Part shown: positions 1-7,571 of the stretch, piece after piece
Position numbering within the stretch: position 1 is the first letter of the stretch
Layout: the number at the start of each line of letters is the position of its first letter
Source of the DNA: Candidatus Kaiserbacteria bacterium GW2011_GWA2_52_12
GTDB lineage: Bacteria > Patescibacteriota > Minisyncoccia > Phycocordibacterales > UBA2100
NCBI GenBank assembly: GCA_001004345.1
Contig: LCQW01000003.1
Location: 1-38,444 of the forward strand
Length of the DNA: 38,444 nt
Direction of reading: 5' to 3'
Translations under genes and position numbers: made by a program
Notes under the pieces: model-generated
Databases searched by the model: none
Seen by the model: only the letters and a program-made list of their open reading frames with translations
Told to the model about the DNA's origin: nothing

Positions 1-41
1 GACAAATCCGCCCGTTTTGAAATTCCCGTCCCGTCCCAATT

Positions 42-91
42 CGTCGCGAAGCGACGGCATCTTTTGCCCACACCCGCGCCTTTGGCGCGGG
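42..91. repeat. Two short hairpins at window edge
   Basis: Positions 42-56 form CGTCGC-GAA-GCGACG, and 73-91 form CCCGCGCC-TTT-GGCGCGGG. Both lie downstream of the minus-strand tRNA-Ser and could help end its transcript, but neither has a good U tract. I see no supportable gene in bases 1-128. Confidence 0.4.
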
Positions 92-128
92 CTTCTTCCC
101 ACCTTTCGGATTCGGAAGTTTCAATCTG

Positions 129-215
129 CGGAGGGGGTGAGATTCGAACTCACGGTCCCGTTTCCGAGACGACAGTTTTCAAGACTGTTCCATTAGACCA
201 CTCTGGCACCCCTCC
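129..215 (-). tRNA. tRNA-Ser (anticodon TGA)
   Basis: On the minus strand an 87-nt cloverleaf folds with a GGAGGGG/CCCCTCC acceptor stem and G as discriminator. The anticodon loop is CTTGAAA on an ACAGT/ACTGT stem, giving anticodon TGA, which reads UCA serine codons. The long variable arm (GTCTC/GGGAC) is typical of class II serine tRNAs, and the T arm is GTGAG-TTCGAAT-CTCAC. CCA is not encoded. Confidence 0.95.
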
Positions 216-288
216 CTTGCCGCGACGAAGCTTATGCGAAGTCGGGCCTTGCCGCGACGAAGTGGGCTACGGCCTCGCGAAGTCGGGC
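216..288. repeat. Tandem direct repeat beside tRNA-Ser
   Basis: Two units abut the 5' end of tRNA-Ser. CTTGCCGCGACGAAG occurs at 216-230 and again at 248-262, each followed by GCGAAGTCGGGC at 236-247 and 277-288. The two units differ in the length of the middle segment. No gene is supported in 216-360 before the start at 361. Confidence 0.6.
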
Positions 289-347
289 TTTGCTCATGTT
301 GTACCACGCTCTCGCGCGAATTCATACGGGCGCTCGAACAGTAATGA

Positions 348-353
348 TAGAAT
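348..353 (+). promoter_or_regulatory. -10 box TAGAAT, leaderless start at 361
   Basis: TAGAAT ends 7 nt before the ATG at 361, so transcription should start at or next to the start codon. There is no Shine-Dalgarno. Confidence 0.5.
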
Positions 354-360
354 TATGTGA

Positions 361-828
361 ATGCTGGATACATCCATGGTGTTGCATTGGACCGCATACG
401 ATCATGAGCATATAGAGCGCGGGAGTGATTGGTATTGGGCGCTCGGGATTTTTGCGGTATGCGCCGCGCTCACGAGCATACTTTTTCACGACGTGCTGTT
501 CGCGATCCTTATAATTCTCGCGGCCGTGACGTTGGGAATGCTCGCGCGCACTCCGCCGGAGCTCACGGAGATCGAGATTTCCGAAAAAGGTATCCGGGTG
601 GGCGACACGATGCACCAGTATCACGAGATCATTTCATTTTGGGTGGAGGAGCATGGAGATGTTCCCCTCCTTCTCGTCGATACGATAAAATTCATGTCGC
701 CAAATCTCATCATTCCCATCGAGCATGAGGATGCTTCGCTCGTGCGTGCGTATCTCAAAGAGCACAGCAAAGAAGTGCACATGAAGGAACCGATCGCACA
801 CAAAATCTTGGAGTTCTTCGGGCTGTGA
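361..828 (+). CDS. Two-helix membrane protein with PH-like cytoplasmic tail
   Basis: A 155-residue protein of unknown function. A short soluble N-terminus (HWTAYDHEH) is followed by two adjacent hydrophobic helices at about residues 25-60. The C-terminal half is a compact beta-rich domain ending in HKILEFFGL. I recall this layout from a conserved small-protein family in Parcubacteria, whose tail resembles PH-like domains such as YcxB/DUF5673; that is memory of the family and was not searched. The ATG at 361 is chosen because TAGAAT ends 7 nt upstream; an in-frame ATG at 376 is the alternative. It converges on the large surface-protein gene with only 15 nt between the stops. Function unknown. 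Confidence 0.8.
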   Translation: MLDTSMVLHWTAYDHEHIERGSDWYWALGIFAVCAALTSILFHDVLFAILIILAAVTLGMLARTPPELTEIEISEKGIRVGDTMHQYHEIISFWVEEHGDVPLLLVDTIKFMSPNLIIPIEHEDASLVRAYLKEHSKEVHMKEPIAHKILEFFGL

Positions 829-843
829 TCCTTTCGACCTCAT

Positions 844-3105
844 CTATAAAACTCCAACGGTTGTTGTTGCAGTACGTGTCGCGCCGCCAAGCGTCAAGCA
901 ACGTAAGGATACATCCATTGGTGCGGTGAGTGCGGGAGTGGACGCAACACCGTTCACGTCCGTGTTGTTCGCATTTTGCGCAGTGAAATCAGAACTTTGC
1001 GGACTGGAGGCAACACATGAGCGCATGCTGCTTGTCACCCACCCTATTGCCGACCGTTCCCCTGGTTGCACCTTCGAAGGATTCGCAACAAGGGTGATAG
1101 CGGGCTTCCCTACCTGCACACTGCACTGCGCGCCCGATGTAATTCCAAAATTGGTGCAAGTGAGCCCGTAAGTCGCGACATTCATATTGTATGGAGGGAT
1201 CGCAACGATAACTTCCGTGGAACTGGCAAGTCGTCCGCCGGTATCAAATCCCTGCCCAACGCTCGCCCGCGCGTTTTGACAAGCGAACGAAATAGAGAGC
1301 TTCATACCGATGTCCACAATCTGCGGCTGACACGAAAGCTGCGCCGTTGGCGTTTGTGGCGCTGCCGATGTCTCATTTCCCGTGCCGGTCGTGCCGGTGC
1401 CACTTGTGCTTCCTGTCCCGCTGGTCGTTGAGGAATTAGGAATACATTGCCAGCCACTAACGCACCCGTTGCCTGCCTGTGTGGTCGGTTTCCATGTACC
1501 GCTCGTACATTGTGCGGAGCTTGGCTGCTGCGGCGACTGACTGCACTGCGATGGATTCGCATTGTTGTAGCACGGCTGCGGCAGCTGGGCTGGCGGAGGG
1601 GGTGGTGGTGTCGTAGCGGCATAACCATAGCTGCTGTATCCGCTGCCATTGTAGTACTGCTGCTGTTGCTGGTAGTTGTACTGCTGCATCTGATAGTTGT
1701 ATTGCTGCTGCTGATTTTGGTACTGCTGTATTTGTTGATTGTACTGATCGTAGTTGGTCGCACATGCCACCTGCTGCTGTGATTGCGTAGTATTCCCCGA
1801 TCCGCCAAACAAACTTCCTATCATGCGGCCGAGCGTATAGAACACACTTTGTTGCGCCGGACGTAGGAGCTGGTATCCGCTCGATGGCGGTTGTTGCGAG
1901 AATGTTTGTCCTCCGGTACAAACACCATTTGGGCAAGGGGAATTTGCTGGTGCATTACGGTCGTTGTAGCAACCGGAGGGAAATGTGCTTCCCGCCGGAA
2001 TCCGAACGACATCCACTTGCGGCTCTATACTCCTCACACAGAAAGAATCCCGAGATACAATATCCCCCGCCGTCATTGTTGCTCCCCCAGGTGGAGGCGC
2101 GGTGGTCGTTTGGCCGGGTTGGAAGCACGCAACACCGCTTCCCATGGATCGCACATCGCATACGTACCCATGTTGCTCCAGCATGGCTCTTTGGGTGTCG
2201 GTGTTTGGATACGCATAACACCCGTGTGAATCGCATACATTTTGATCGCTAAGAACACTGCTGCCAGAAGAAAGTCCTGTTTGTTGTACTAATTGCTGCG
2301 AGAGTTGAAAGCTTTGTGCCTGCAGGGTCGTTTGTTGACCTTGTAATTTTTGAACAGTGGCGGCGTCGCATCCACCACTTGAAGCACAATCGCTTAGTTG
2401 TTGCGAAACGCTTTTTAATTGATTTTGAGTTTGCACCAGCTGTCCGCTTAGTACACTTTGCTGGCCCTGCGGACTGAAGGCGTCGTTTATTATCGACGAC
2501 CCGGTGATACCCACACTCGAACCATTCGGATAACTTATTGCAACAGAGCTGTTTTGACTTTGTGACAACAGTGCGGGAATAACATTTCCGGATCCGCCCT
2601 CTAAGGTCATCGCGGTATTGAGGTACTTTTTTATGCACACACTGTCGCCCACATCGCATTTGATAACAATGCACGTCCCCGGAGTACTTACCATGGTGTC
2701 GAGCGGGCAATAACGTACGACACATTTATTCGGGTCCCCCGCGGTGGTGCATATGATTCTCTCTTCGGTAGTAAGACTTAGATTTCCTTTCATTGGTTTA
2801 GGGGTAGCGGTCGATGTAGGGTCGGGAATATAACACTTCACTACTTTGTCCTTTGGTTTTTCGGCCGATCCGGTGGTTTCCTTTATTGTATGAACTTCAC
2901 CCGGATTGCATTGGTCGCTGACGGCCGCGGTCGTTGCGACGGTCTGTGCAACCTGGGATTGCGGGTTGACCATGAGTGACACTGTTGGTGTAGGCGGGGT
3001 CAGACTTTGGAGCGTGAAGGCGATGGTGCCGAGGATGCCGACAAACACGAGCGCCGCGACAATTGACGCACCACGTTCAAGGCCTCGCCTTCGAGAGACG
3101 TACAT
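844..3105 (-). CDS. Large membrane-anchored surface protein, Q/Y-rich with Ig-like C-terminus
   Basis: A 753-residue protein with one N-terminal membrane segment (about residues 14-35) after an Arg-rich start, so most of it should lie outside the cell. The ectodomain has scattered cysteines, a Q-rich stretch, then a Q/N/Y-rich low-complexity block (about residues 442-502) ending in six prolines, and a Ser/Thr/Gly linker. The C-terminal 170 residues look like two tandem Ig-like beta domains; the last contains PGERSAIGW followed by a Cys. The protein at 8654-10165 has the same plan. The ATG at 3105 is chosen over a start six codons earlier because TATGAT (3112-3117) ends 6 nt before it. Not recognised as a named family. 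Adhesin, fibre or pilus-associated roles are inference only. Confidence 0.75.
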   Translation of the reverse strand: MYVSRRRGLERGASIVAALVFVGILGTIAFTLQSLTPPTPTVSLMVNPQSQVAQTVATTAAVSDQCNPGEVHTIKETTGSAEKPKDKVVKCYIPDPTSTATPKPMKGNLSLTTEERIICTTAGDPNKCVVRYCPLDTMVSTPGTCIVIKCDVGDSVCIKKYLNTAMTLEGGSGNVIPALLSQSQNSSVAISYPNGSSVGITGSSIINDAFSPQGQQSVLSGQLVQTQNQLKSVSQQLSDCASSGGCDAATVQKLQGQQTTLQAQSFQLSQQLVQQTGLSSGSSVLSDQNVCDSHGCYAYPNTDTQRAMLEQHGYVCDVRSMGSGVACFQPGQTTTAPPPGGATMTAGDIVSRDSFCVRSIEPQVDVVRIPAGSTFPSGCYNDRNAPANSPCPNGVCTGGQTFSQQPPSSGYQLLRPAQQSVFYTLGRMIGSLFGGSGNTTQSQQQVACATNYDQYNQQIQQYQNQQQQYNYQMQQYNYQQQQQYYNGSGYSSYGYAATTPPPPPPAQLPQPCYNNANPSQCSQSPQQPSSAQCTSGTWKPTTQAGNGCVSGWQCIPNSSTTSGTGSTSGTGTTGTGNETSAAPQTPTAQLSCQPQIVDIGMKLSISFACQNARASVGQGFDTGGRLASSTEVIVAIPPYNMNVATYGLTCTNFGITSGAQCSVQVGKPAITLVANPSKVQPGERSAIGWVTSSMRSCVASSPQSSDFTAQNANNTDVNGVASTPALTAPMDVSLRCLTLGGATRTATTTVGVL

Positions 3106-3111
3106 GGTGCA

Positions 3112-3117
3112 ATCATA
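3112..3117 (-). promoter_or_regulatory. -10 box TATGAT, leaderless start at 3105
   Basis: On the minus strand TATGAT is followed by TGCACC and then ATG, a 6-nt gap. It supports the second in-frame start of the surface protein. Confidence 0.55.
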
Positions 3118-3212
3118 TCTCACTGCGAGAGGGCCCGGGCGGTACGTATTCGTGCAAAAGTGGAAAAAGCGCGAAATAATGGTACATTTTGCGGTGATAG
3201 TCGCTAGTCAGA

Positions 3213-3284
3213 GCTCCCGTCGTTCAATGGATAGGATGCGACCTTGCGGAGGTTGTGATGTAGGTTCGATTCCTACCGGGAGCA
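3213..3284 (+). tRNA. tRNA-Arg (anticodon GCG)
   Basis: A 72-nt cloverleaf: acceptor GCTCCCG/CGGGAGC, D arm GTTC-AATGGATA-GGAT, anticodon stem CGACC/GGTTG with loop TTGCGGA (anticodon GCG, CGC arginine codon), a 4-nt variable loop, T arm GTAGG-TTCGATT-CCTAC and discriminator A. CCA is not encoded. The stretch to 3370 holds a short hairpin (GGTATG/CATACC near 3338-3351) and no gene. Confidence 0.95.
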
Positions 3285-3370
3285 CAAGCAGGTGAAAAGA
3301 AAGGGCTTGCTCTTGCTTTTCCGAGTGCCGTCTCCTGGTATGCACATACCGGAAGCACCAGCAAAAATAG

Positions 3371-3400
3371 AAAAAACCCGCATCATGGAAATGCGGGTTT
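3371..3400 (-). terminator. Rho-independent terminator of the protease gene
   Basis: The minus-strand transcript folds AAACCCGCAT (3400-3391) with ATGCGGGTTT (3383-3374) around a 7-nt loop and continues into a run of six U and a second U-rich stretch. It sits just after the stop at 3417. Confidence 0.85.
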
Positions 3401-3416
3401 GAGTAATCTCTGTCTC

Positions 3417-4163
3417 CTATCGCGTTCCCCCGTTTACGGGAGAATCCTCGAGAAACTTTTTTACTGTGGAAATGGGTATCGAAAAGTTCAGCAAACCGAT
3501 CGGGATCATCATCCCGCCGATCCGGATCCCAAACACTGCCTGTGGGACTCCAATTAGTTTTCGTGAAAAGTTGTAGAGAGCGCCCCCCGAATTCCCCGCA
3601 ACGGTTGACGCCGACGAAGTAGTGGTCACTATGCCCTGTGTGACGTGCAAGCCGGACACAATCCCTTCGGTAATTACGGGATATAATCCGAAGGGAAAGC
3701 CCACCGCATACACGCGATCGAGGTAATCGGGATCATTTCCCATACGTGCGGTGTATTGAAATGGGGCGTTGTCCGTGAACATGAGAAGTGCCAGGTCATC
3801 GCTCGCGGATTCTTTCACTACCACTGCACCGTGTTCATGACCCTCGACGCGCCTGCGATCGTGGTATGTGAACGAGTAAATCGCGATGGGAAGCCACGTC
3901 CCATCCGCTTGTTTCCCTGCCACTACGACATGGTGCGCCGTGAGAACGTATGTCTCATATTTTCCGTCTTTCAATATTGAGGCAATGACGGTGCCTGATC
4001 CGATCGAATTGCTGCCATCCGGTAGCATAGTACTGACCATGACCGCGGGTGCGACCATGCGATCAAAATCATTTTCAAAATAGCCGTCTCTGTAGGCAGA
4101 TAAAATGCCGAGTAATGCTACGAGCACCGCACCGACGACGAACGCACGCCGAAAGAGCGTCAT
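3417..4163 (-). CDS. Membrane-anchored trypsin-like serine protease
   Basis: A 248-residue protein with an N-terminal membrane segment (about residues 7-23) and a chymotrypsin-fold protease domain of the HtrA/S1C type. The catalytic triad is visible: His78 in LTAHHVV, Asp123 in DDLALL and Ser192 in AGNSGGAL. No PDZ domain follows, so it is shorter than DegP/DegS. It probably acts outside the membrane on misfolded or surface proteins; the substrate is unknown. It is the only gene here with a clear Shine-Dalgarno: GGAGG at 4170-4174, six bases before the ATG. It is monocistronic, with its own terminator at 3371-3400. The family call is firm; the role in quality control is inference. Confidence 0.88.
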   Translation of the reverse strand: MTLFRRAFVVGAVLVALLGILSAYRDGYFENDFDRMVAPAVMVSTMLPDGSNSIGSGTVIASILKDGKYETYVLTAHHVVVAGKQADGTWLPIAIYSFTYHDRRRVEGHEHGAVVVKESASDDLALLMFTDNAPFQYTARMGNDPDYLDRVYAVGFPFGLYPVITEGIVSGLHVTQGIVTTTSSASTVAGNSGGALYNFSRKLIGVPQAVFGIRIGGMMIPIGLLNFSIPISTVKKFLEDSPVNGGTR

Positions 4164-4169
4164 TTCTCT

Positions 4170-4174
4170 CCTCC
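4170..4174 (-). promoter_or_regulatory. Shine-Dalgarno GGAGG of the protease gene
   Basis: GGAGG lies 6 nt upstream of the ATG at 4163 on the minus strand. It is unusual in this window, where most starts follow a -10 box directly and lack an SD. Confidence 0.8.
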
Positions 4175-4251
4175 ATCCTCACACACGTCAAGGTTCTTTC
4201 CTTGTTCAATCGTACCTCGCACCTCGTGGCGCCGAGTAGAGCCCTGTGTAT

Positions 4252-4275
4252 AAAAAAGACCCCGTGTCAGGGGCC
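4252..4275 (-). terminator. Rho-independent terminator of rpsT
   Basis: The minus-strand RNA forms GGCCCC-TGACAC-GGGGTC followed by six U. It begins right after the rpsT stop codon. Confidence 0.85.
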
Positions 4276-4276
4276 T

Positions 4277-4543
4277 TTACTTCGCAAGTGCCGCGAGTCG
4301 TTTGGTGATGCGCGACTTCATCCGCGCAGCGGTGTTTTTGTTGATGGTGTGATTTTTTGCCGCCTTGTCAATCGCTTGGTAGAGCTTGGGGAGTGCGGCT
4401 TCCGCTTTTGTGGAATCTTTTACGGCGATGAGCTTGCCGATCTCCTTGACCGCATCCTTCATGGCACCTTTGCGGCGCGCATTGAAAACGCGCTTCCGGA
4501 GTGCGCTTCGCTGTGCTTTCTTGGCCGAGCTTGTATTTGCCAT
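4277..4543 (-). CDS. rpsT: 30S ribosomal protein S20
   Basis: An 88-residue basic helical protein beginning MANTSSAKKAQRSALRK and ending ITKRLAALAK, typical of bS20, which binds 16S rRNA in the small subunit. An upstream in-frame extension of 12 codons is rejected because family members start at MANT/MPN-type sequences. TAGAGT (4551-4556) also ends 7 nt before this ATG. It is divergent from ruvA and followed directly by its own terminator. Length matches the family. Confidence 0.97.
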   Translation of the reverse strand: MANTSSAKKAQRSALRKRVFNARRKGAMKDAVKEIGKLIAVKDSTKAEAALPKLYQAIDKAAKNHTINKNTAARMKSRITKRLAALAK

Positions 4544-4617
4544 TCGCAGTACTCTAGCTGATATTCGTCCGAGGTGCAAGAATGAAAATATTCATGTGGT
4601 GAAACGCCTCGGTGGGG

Positions 4618-4623
4618 TATGAT
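4618..4623 (+). promoter_or_regulatory. -10 box TATGAT of ruvA
   Basis: TATGAT ends 7 nt before the ruvA ATG at 4631, consistent with a leaderless transcript. It overlaps a spurious upstream ATG at 4619. Confidence 0.5.
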
Positions 4624-4630
4624 ATCTCGT

Positions 4631-5203
4631 ATGATCGGATATCTCGAAGGTGAGGTGTATGCGCTGCGACAGGGCCACTGCATCATTTTGACTGGCGGCG
4701 TGGGATACAAGGTTTTTTGCACAAAAGACACGCTCGCACGCGCGAAAACGGGCGCGCGCATGAGCGTATGGACGCATCTTGCCGTGCGCGAAACCATTCT
4801 CGATTTGTACGGATTCAAAAGCGAAGAGGAGCTGCGTTTTTTTGATTTGCTTCTCACTATCTCCGGTATCGGACCAAAATCCGCACTCGCGATCCTGGAC
4901 ATTGCCACGATCGAGACGCTCCGCTCCGCTATTTCCGGAGGCAACGCGAGCTATCTTACCAAAGTCTCGGGCATCGGCAGAAAAACGGCGGAAAAAATAG
5001 TACTCGAACTCAAAGACAAGGTCGGCACGGCCGAGCTCGAAAATGCCCGCATGCTCTCCGGCGACCAGGAAGCGCTCGAGGCGATGCGCGCACTCGGCTA
5101 CTCGCAGGTGGAAGCGCGCGACGCGCTGCGCAAAGTCCCGCAAAACATCGAACGCGGCTCCGACCGATTGCGCGAGGCGCTCAGAATAGTTGGTGGAAAG
5201 TAG
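4631..5203 (+). CDS. ruvA: Holliday junction branch migration protein RuvA
   Basis: A 190-residue RuvA. It tetramerises on Holliday junctions and loads the RuvB helicase. An N-terminal OB-fold starts MIGYLEGEVYAL. Two helix-hairpin-helix motifs follow (LLLTISGIGPKSALAIL and YLTKVSGIGRKTAEKIV), and then a linker leads to the C-terminal RuvB-binding domain (EALEAMRALGYSQVEAR). The start at 4631 matches the family N-terminus; an in-frame ATG four codons earlier overlaps the -10 box. It is separated from ruvB and ruvC (15832-17888) and is followed by the MurE-like gene after 23 nt, perhaps as a small operon. Confidence 0.97.
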   Translation: MIGYLEGEVYALRQGHCIILTGGVGYKVFCTKDTLARAKTGARMSVWTHLAVRETILDLYGFKSEEELRFFDLLLTISGIGPKSALAILDIATIETLRSAISGGNASYLTKVSGIGRKTAEKIVLELKDKVGTAELENARMLSGDQEALEAMRALGYSQVEARDALRKVPQNIERGSDRLREALRIVGGK

Positions 5204-5226
5204 TTAATAGTGTGTCGTAGAAAACC

Positions 5227-6495
5227 ATGTACTCCGTCAAAAAAATAGTGAGTTCACTTCTGCCCACAGACCTTTTTCAAAAAGTAGTGGGTGGGTACCA
5301 CTGGATACTCCCCCACCTCGGCGCACCGCTCTACTTGTATCCATCAAGAAAAATTCGCGTCGTCGCAGTTACGGGCACAAAAGGCAAATCATCAACGGCG
5401 GAAATGATCAATGCCATTTTTGAAGAGGCGGGGGAAAAAACCGCCGTGCTGAATTCCATCCGTATCAAGGTAGCCGGTGATTCAAAGCCCAACACGTTGC
5501 GCATGTCGATGCCGGGGAGATTTTTCATCCAGCGTTTTTTGTCGCACGCCGTCCGTGCCGGATGCACCACGGTCATTTTGGAGATGACGTCGGAAGGTGC
5601 GCGGCAATATCGGCATCAGTGCATCGACCTCGACGCGCTCGTATTCACGAACCTTGCGCCCGAACACATTGAATCGCACGGCTCATACAAAGCCTACGCT
5701 GAAGCAAAGTTTGAGATCGGTCGCCAGCTCGTGCGCTCTTCGAAGTGTCCGCGTATCATCGTCGCGAACAGGGACGACGCGGAAGCGCCGCGGTACTTGT
5801 CACTTCCGGTTGAAAAACATTTCGCTTTTTCCCTCTCGGCTGCTTCGCCGCGGGAGGCCTCCGAAGAGGGCGGATGCTTCACCTTCGATGGCGAAAAAAT
5901 TACCGTGCACCTGCCGGGCGAATTTTCGCTCCGCAACGCGCTCGCCGCGGCGACGCTCGCGCGCGCATTCGGGGTGGGCACATCCGCTATCGCGCACGCG
6001 CTCGACAAACTTACGGTCATCCCGGGTCGCGGTGAACGCATTGCTGGCAAGCAGGATTTTACGGTCGTCGTCGATTACGCGCACACGCCGGATTCGCTGC
6101 GGGCGCTCTACGATGCCTACAAAAACAAGCGAAAGATCTGCGTCCTCGGCGCGACCGGCGGCGGACGTGATGCGTGGAAACGCCCCGTCATGGGAAAAAT
6201 AGCCGATGAAAACTGCGACGAGGTCATTCTCACGGACGAGGACCCGTACGACGAGGACCCGTACGCGATCGTTAAAATGGTGGCGAAAGACATGAAGCGA
6301 ACTCCCGGGGTCATCATGGATCGCCGTGAAGCGATACGGGGCGCGCTCGCGCGCGCAAAAAGCGGTGATGCTGTTCTCATTACCGGCAAAGGCACGGACC
6401 CGAATATCTGCGGCCCGCGCGGAACGAAAACACCATGGAGCGATGCTGATATCGTCCGAGAGGAGTTGGAAAAATTAAAGGCGAAGACCGTATAA
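5227..6495 (+). CDS. murE: MurE-like UDP-MurNAc-peptide ligase with shortened N-terminus
   Basis: A 422-residue Mur ligase adding an amino acid to UDP-MurNAc-peptide in cytoplasmic peptidoglycan synthesis. Visible motifs are the ATP loop GTKGKSS (residues 50-56), the MurE-like FTNLAPEHIESHGSYKAYAEAK region with the lysine that is carbamylated in the family, a VVVDYAHTPDSL central motif and a C-terminal GKGTDPNICG loop. The P-loop lies near residue 50, whereas in typical MurE (about 490 residues) it is near 110, so much of the UDP-binding N-domain is missing. The DNPR specificity motif of diaminopimelate enzymes is replaced by DEDPY, so the amino acid added cannot be inferred. Its last bases carry the promoter of the next gene. 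Confidence 0.85.
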   Translation: MYSVKKIVSSLLPTDLFQKVVGGYHWILPHLGAPLYLYPSRKIRVVAVTGTKGKSSTAEMINAIFEEAGEKTAVLNSIRIKVAGDSKPNTLRMSMPGRFFIQRFLSHAVRAGCTTVILEMTSEGARQYRHQCIDLDALVFTNLAPEHIESHGSYKAYAEAKFEIGRQLVRSSKCPRIIVANRDDAEAPRYLSLPVEKHFAFSLSAASPREASEEGGCFTFDGEKITVHLPGEFSLRNALAAATLARAFGVGTSAIAHALDKLTVIPGRGERIAGKQDFTVVVDYAHTPDSLRALYDAYKNKRKICVLGATGGGRDAWKRPVMGKIADENCDEVILTDEDPYDEDPYAIVKMVAKDMKRTPGVIMDRREAIRGALARAKSGDAVLITGKGTDPNICGPRGTKTPWSDADIVREELEKLKAKTV

Positions 6496-6496
6496 T
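6466..6496 (+). promoter_or_regulatory. Promoter TTGGAA-19-TATAAT inside the murE end
   Basis: A perfect TATAAT (6491-6496) spans the murE stop codon and ends 6 nt before the ATG at 6503. TTGGAA at 6466-6471 is a possible -35 at 19 bp. The next gene is thus probably transcribed separately and leaderless. Confidence 0.6.
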
Positions 6497-6502
6497 GTAA
6501 TT

Positions 6503-7513
6503 ATGATTAGGCGTATCCTTTTTATTCTTTTCATCTTCATGCTCATTGCGCTGCTCGGCGTGTGGCTTCTGCAGGGCGGCGTGCAAAAAATAAAAAGTGC
6601 GGCTCAAAGCATCTCCGATCCGATCGGATTTCTCTTTGGCACCGGCTCCTCGACGGGAACGATGATCACGCTGCCGTGGCAGATCGAGATGCCGCAAGGG
6701 GCTGATCTTTCGGAGTATACCGAGGGGAGCAACGGAACAGATCAAAATCAGACACCCGCGGATCGGTATGCGGATATTGCATCTCAATACAACACCATAA
6801 AACAAGACGTGGTCGATGCAAAAACATTTGGCACCCCCTCTCCCTACCGAGGAAAGGTTACGATCCAGGGAACCGGCAGCGCGAACGAGAGTGATCCGAA
6901 GCTCGAGTACATTGAGCTGCACGCGAGCTCGGCGAACACCTCGCCTGTAGAGATGGCAGGATGGTCTCTGCAAAGCGCCGTAACAGGGCTTCGTGTCCGC
7001 ATTCCGCCCGCAGCGTCACTATTTTATATGGGAGTCGTGAATCCGGTGCACGAGCTTTCGCCCGATCCAGACGCGCGTGTCATCATCAATTCGGGCATGT
7101 CGCCAGTCGGCGTCTCGTTCCGCGAGAACATTTGCACAGGCTACTTGCAACAATTCCAGAATTTCTCACCCGACCTCAACCGCGCGTGCCCCTCCCCTCA
7201 AGACGCGCTCCCTCTCACTGCCGAAAATATTCAGCGGTACGGCGATGCGTGCCTCGATTTCGTTCCTTCCTTGTCGCGCTGCACATTCCCCGACAAAACT
7301 CTCCCATCCGACCTATCGTTCGCGTGCAAAACATTTATTGTGAACACCCTTTCATACAACGGCTGCGTCAACATGTACCTGTACAAGCCGTCGTTCTATA
7401 TAGACTTGTGGAGAATATACCTCGGCTACGGCCGCGAGCTCTGGCGCAATACGCACGACGTTATCCGTCTTCTTGACGCCGATGGCCGCACGGTGGATGT
7501 GCTGACGTACTAA
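6503..7513 (+). CDS. Membrane-anchored lamin-tail-domain protein
   Basis: A 336-residue protein with an N-terminal hydrophobic anchor (residues 5-23) and an extracytoplasmic part. From about residue 115 it resembles a lamin tail domain: GKVTIQG, then YIELHAS, the diagnostic AGWSLQS, a buried strand ending in FYMGVVN, and a distant closing strand DVIRLLDADGRTVDVLTY. Between these halves lies a roughly 120-residue insert with several Cys and Tyr/Trp residues. Lamin-tail modules occur in bacterial surface and secreted proteins; the ligand here is unknown. It is transcribed from TATAAT inside murE and converges on the methyltransferase gene across a 32-nt palindrome. Confidence 0.78.
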   Translation: MIRRILFILFIFMLIALLGVWLLQGGVQKIKSAAQSISDPIGFLFGTGSSTGTMITLPWQIEMPQGADLSEYTEGSNGTDQNQTPADRYADIASQYNTIKQDVVDAKTFGTPSPYRGKVTIQGTGSANESDPKLEYIELHASSANTSPVEMAGWSLQSAVTGLRVRIPPAASLFYMGVVNPVHELSPDPDARVIINSGMSPVGVSFRENICTGYLQQFQNFSPDLNRACPSPQDALPLTAENIQRYGDACLDFVPSLSRCTFPDKTLPSDLSFACKTFIVNTLSYNGCVNMYLYKPSFYIDLWRIYLGYGRELWRNTHDVIRLLDADGRTVDVLTY

Positions 7514-7529
7514 CGTTAACTCCACTAAT

Positions 7530-7561
7530 CCCGATACTTAACTTTAAAGTTAAGTATCGGG
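7530..7561. terminator. Perfect 32-nt palindrome between convergent genes
   Basis: A perfect inverted repeat with 16-nt arms (left arm CCCGATACTTAACTTT) lies between the stops at 7513 and 7572. Its place between convergent genes suggests a bidirectional terminator. Neither strand has a real U tract after the stem, so this is plausible but not certain. Confidence 0.6.
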
Positions 7562-7571
7562 ACTGGAATTA

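Noticed and set aside
64-360. Open reading frame on the plus strand across the tRNA-Ser region
   Set aside because: It runs antisense through a confident tRNA-Ser gene and has no recognisable protein features.
3300-3355. Second tRNA or tRNA fragment after tRNA-Arg (TACCGGAAGCACC resembles its 3' end)
   Set aside because: Only about 12 bases match; no cloverleaf can be folded.
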